A stretch of DNA of 64,000 nucleotides from assembly GCA_025765615.1 (NCBI GenBank), contig JAIVFJ010000044.1, positions 248,001-312,000 of the forward strand, read 5' to 3'. The stretch comes from Zopfochytrium polystomum (Eukaryota; Chytridiomycota; Chytridiomycetes; Chytridiales; Chytridiaceae). The position numbers and the translations under genes were made by a program. This document shows, one piece after another, positions 63,708-64,000 of the stretch. The notes under the pieces were generated by a model. It saw only the letters and a program-made list of their open reading frames with translations, was not told where the DNA came from and searched no databases. Numbering within the stretch: the first letter of the stretch is position 1; every line of letters begins with the position of its first letter.

Positions 63708-64000
63708 ACCGTTATATACATAAATGAAACTAAAGCTTTTTTGGATATTGACATATTTGATAAACTATCTATATCATAATTGTCTATACAATATTCCATT
63801 ATTCTTTCTATTATTTCTTCTGTGTTCATTCACATTTATTGCTTTTCTTTTTTTTTTCAATATTTCTTCTTATCGGTCCGCAAATTTATTCACTTTGCAA
63901 ATATATTATATGATTTTTTTTTAGAATTTTTTCCTATATTATTCAGCACTCTGTCCAAAATATCTTGTCTGATAACATTTTTTTCTTTTTCTATTTCAAT
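63708..64000. other. AT-rich end of window, nothing recognised
   Basis: Low-complexity T-rich sequence. A gene extending past the window edge cannot be excluded. Confidence 0.5.

Overview
This is a nuclear window from a eukaryote, most likely an early-diverging (zoosporic, chytrid-like) fungus. The reasons are short GT-AG introns (43-80 nt in most genes, longer in a few), a spliced TIM50 gene, F-box proteins, a HET-domain relic (a largely fungal domain), a Crinkler-type NTPase/nuclease gene, NACHT-WD40 architecture and fungal-style LTR retrotransposons. The species cannot be named from the sequence alone.

Layout. 1-13.5 kb is GC-rich host DNA full of trinucleotide repeats: two divergent F-box genes, TIM50, a tRNA-Ser(GCU), an inverted duplication of a membrane-protein gene, and a broken F-box gene. 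13.5-20.2 kb holds tRNA-like sequences and a complete but mutated Ty3/gypsy chromovirus (15137-20186, TSD TGCAG). 20.2-23.2 kb is AT-rich and packed with short repeats. 23.2-28.1 kb is a six-exon NLR-like gene on the minus strand: PB1-like, TIR, NACHT, then about nine nearly identical WD40 repeats. 28.6-32.4 kb is AT-rich and virus-like: a family of 81-aa proteins, a D5-like SF3 helicase relic and a primase-polymerase relic, cut up by Harbinger-like MITEs. 33-36 kb holds an unknown gene and repeats. 36.2-41.4 kb is a HET-domain pseudogene facing an intact Crinkler-like NTPase/nuclease gene. 44.5-49.5 kb is a second AT-rich virus-like block with more D5-like helicase relics. 49.7-56 kb carries a METTL21-type methyltransferase gene and two divergent TIR-LRR genes. 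56.2-62.8 kb is a Ty1/copia element (TSD GAAAC) nested in a Tc1-like transposase relic. The end of the window is a gypsy gag scrap joined to an AT-rich LRR-like relic.

How it fits together. The notable theme is a cluster of self/non-self recognition genes (TIR-NACHT-WD40, paired TIR-LRR, HET, Crinkler-like) embedded in transposons and remnants of virus-like DNA. The head-to-head TIR-LRR pair has full coding capacity, has no nucleotide-binding domain, and differs at the residue aligned with the TIR NADase glutamate (E in one, Q in the other). I consider that pair and the PB1-TIR-NACHT-WD40 gene the most interesting content. Exon structures were derived by hand from splice sites and reading phase; no database search was run.
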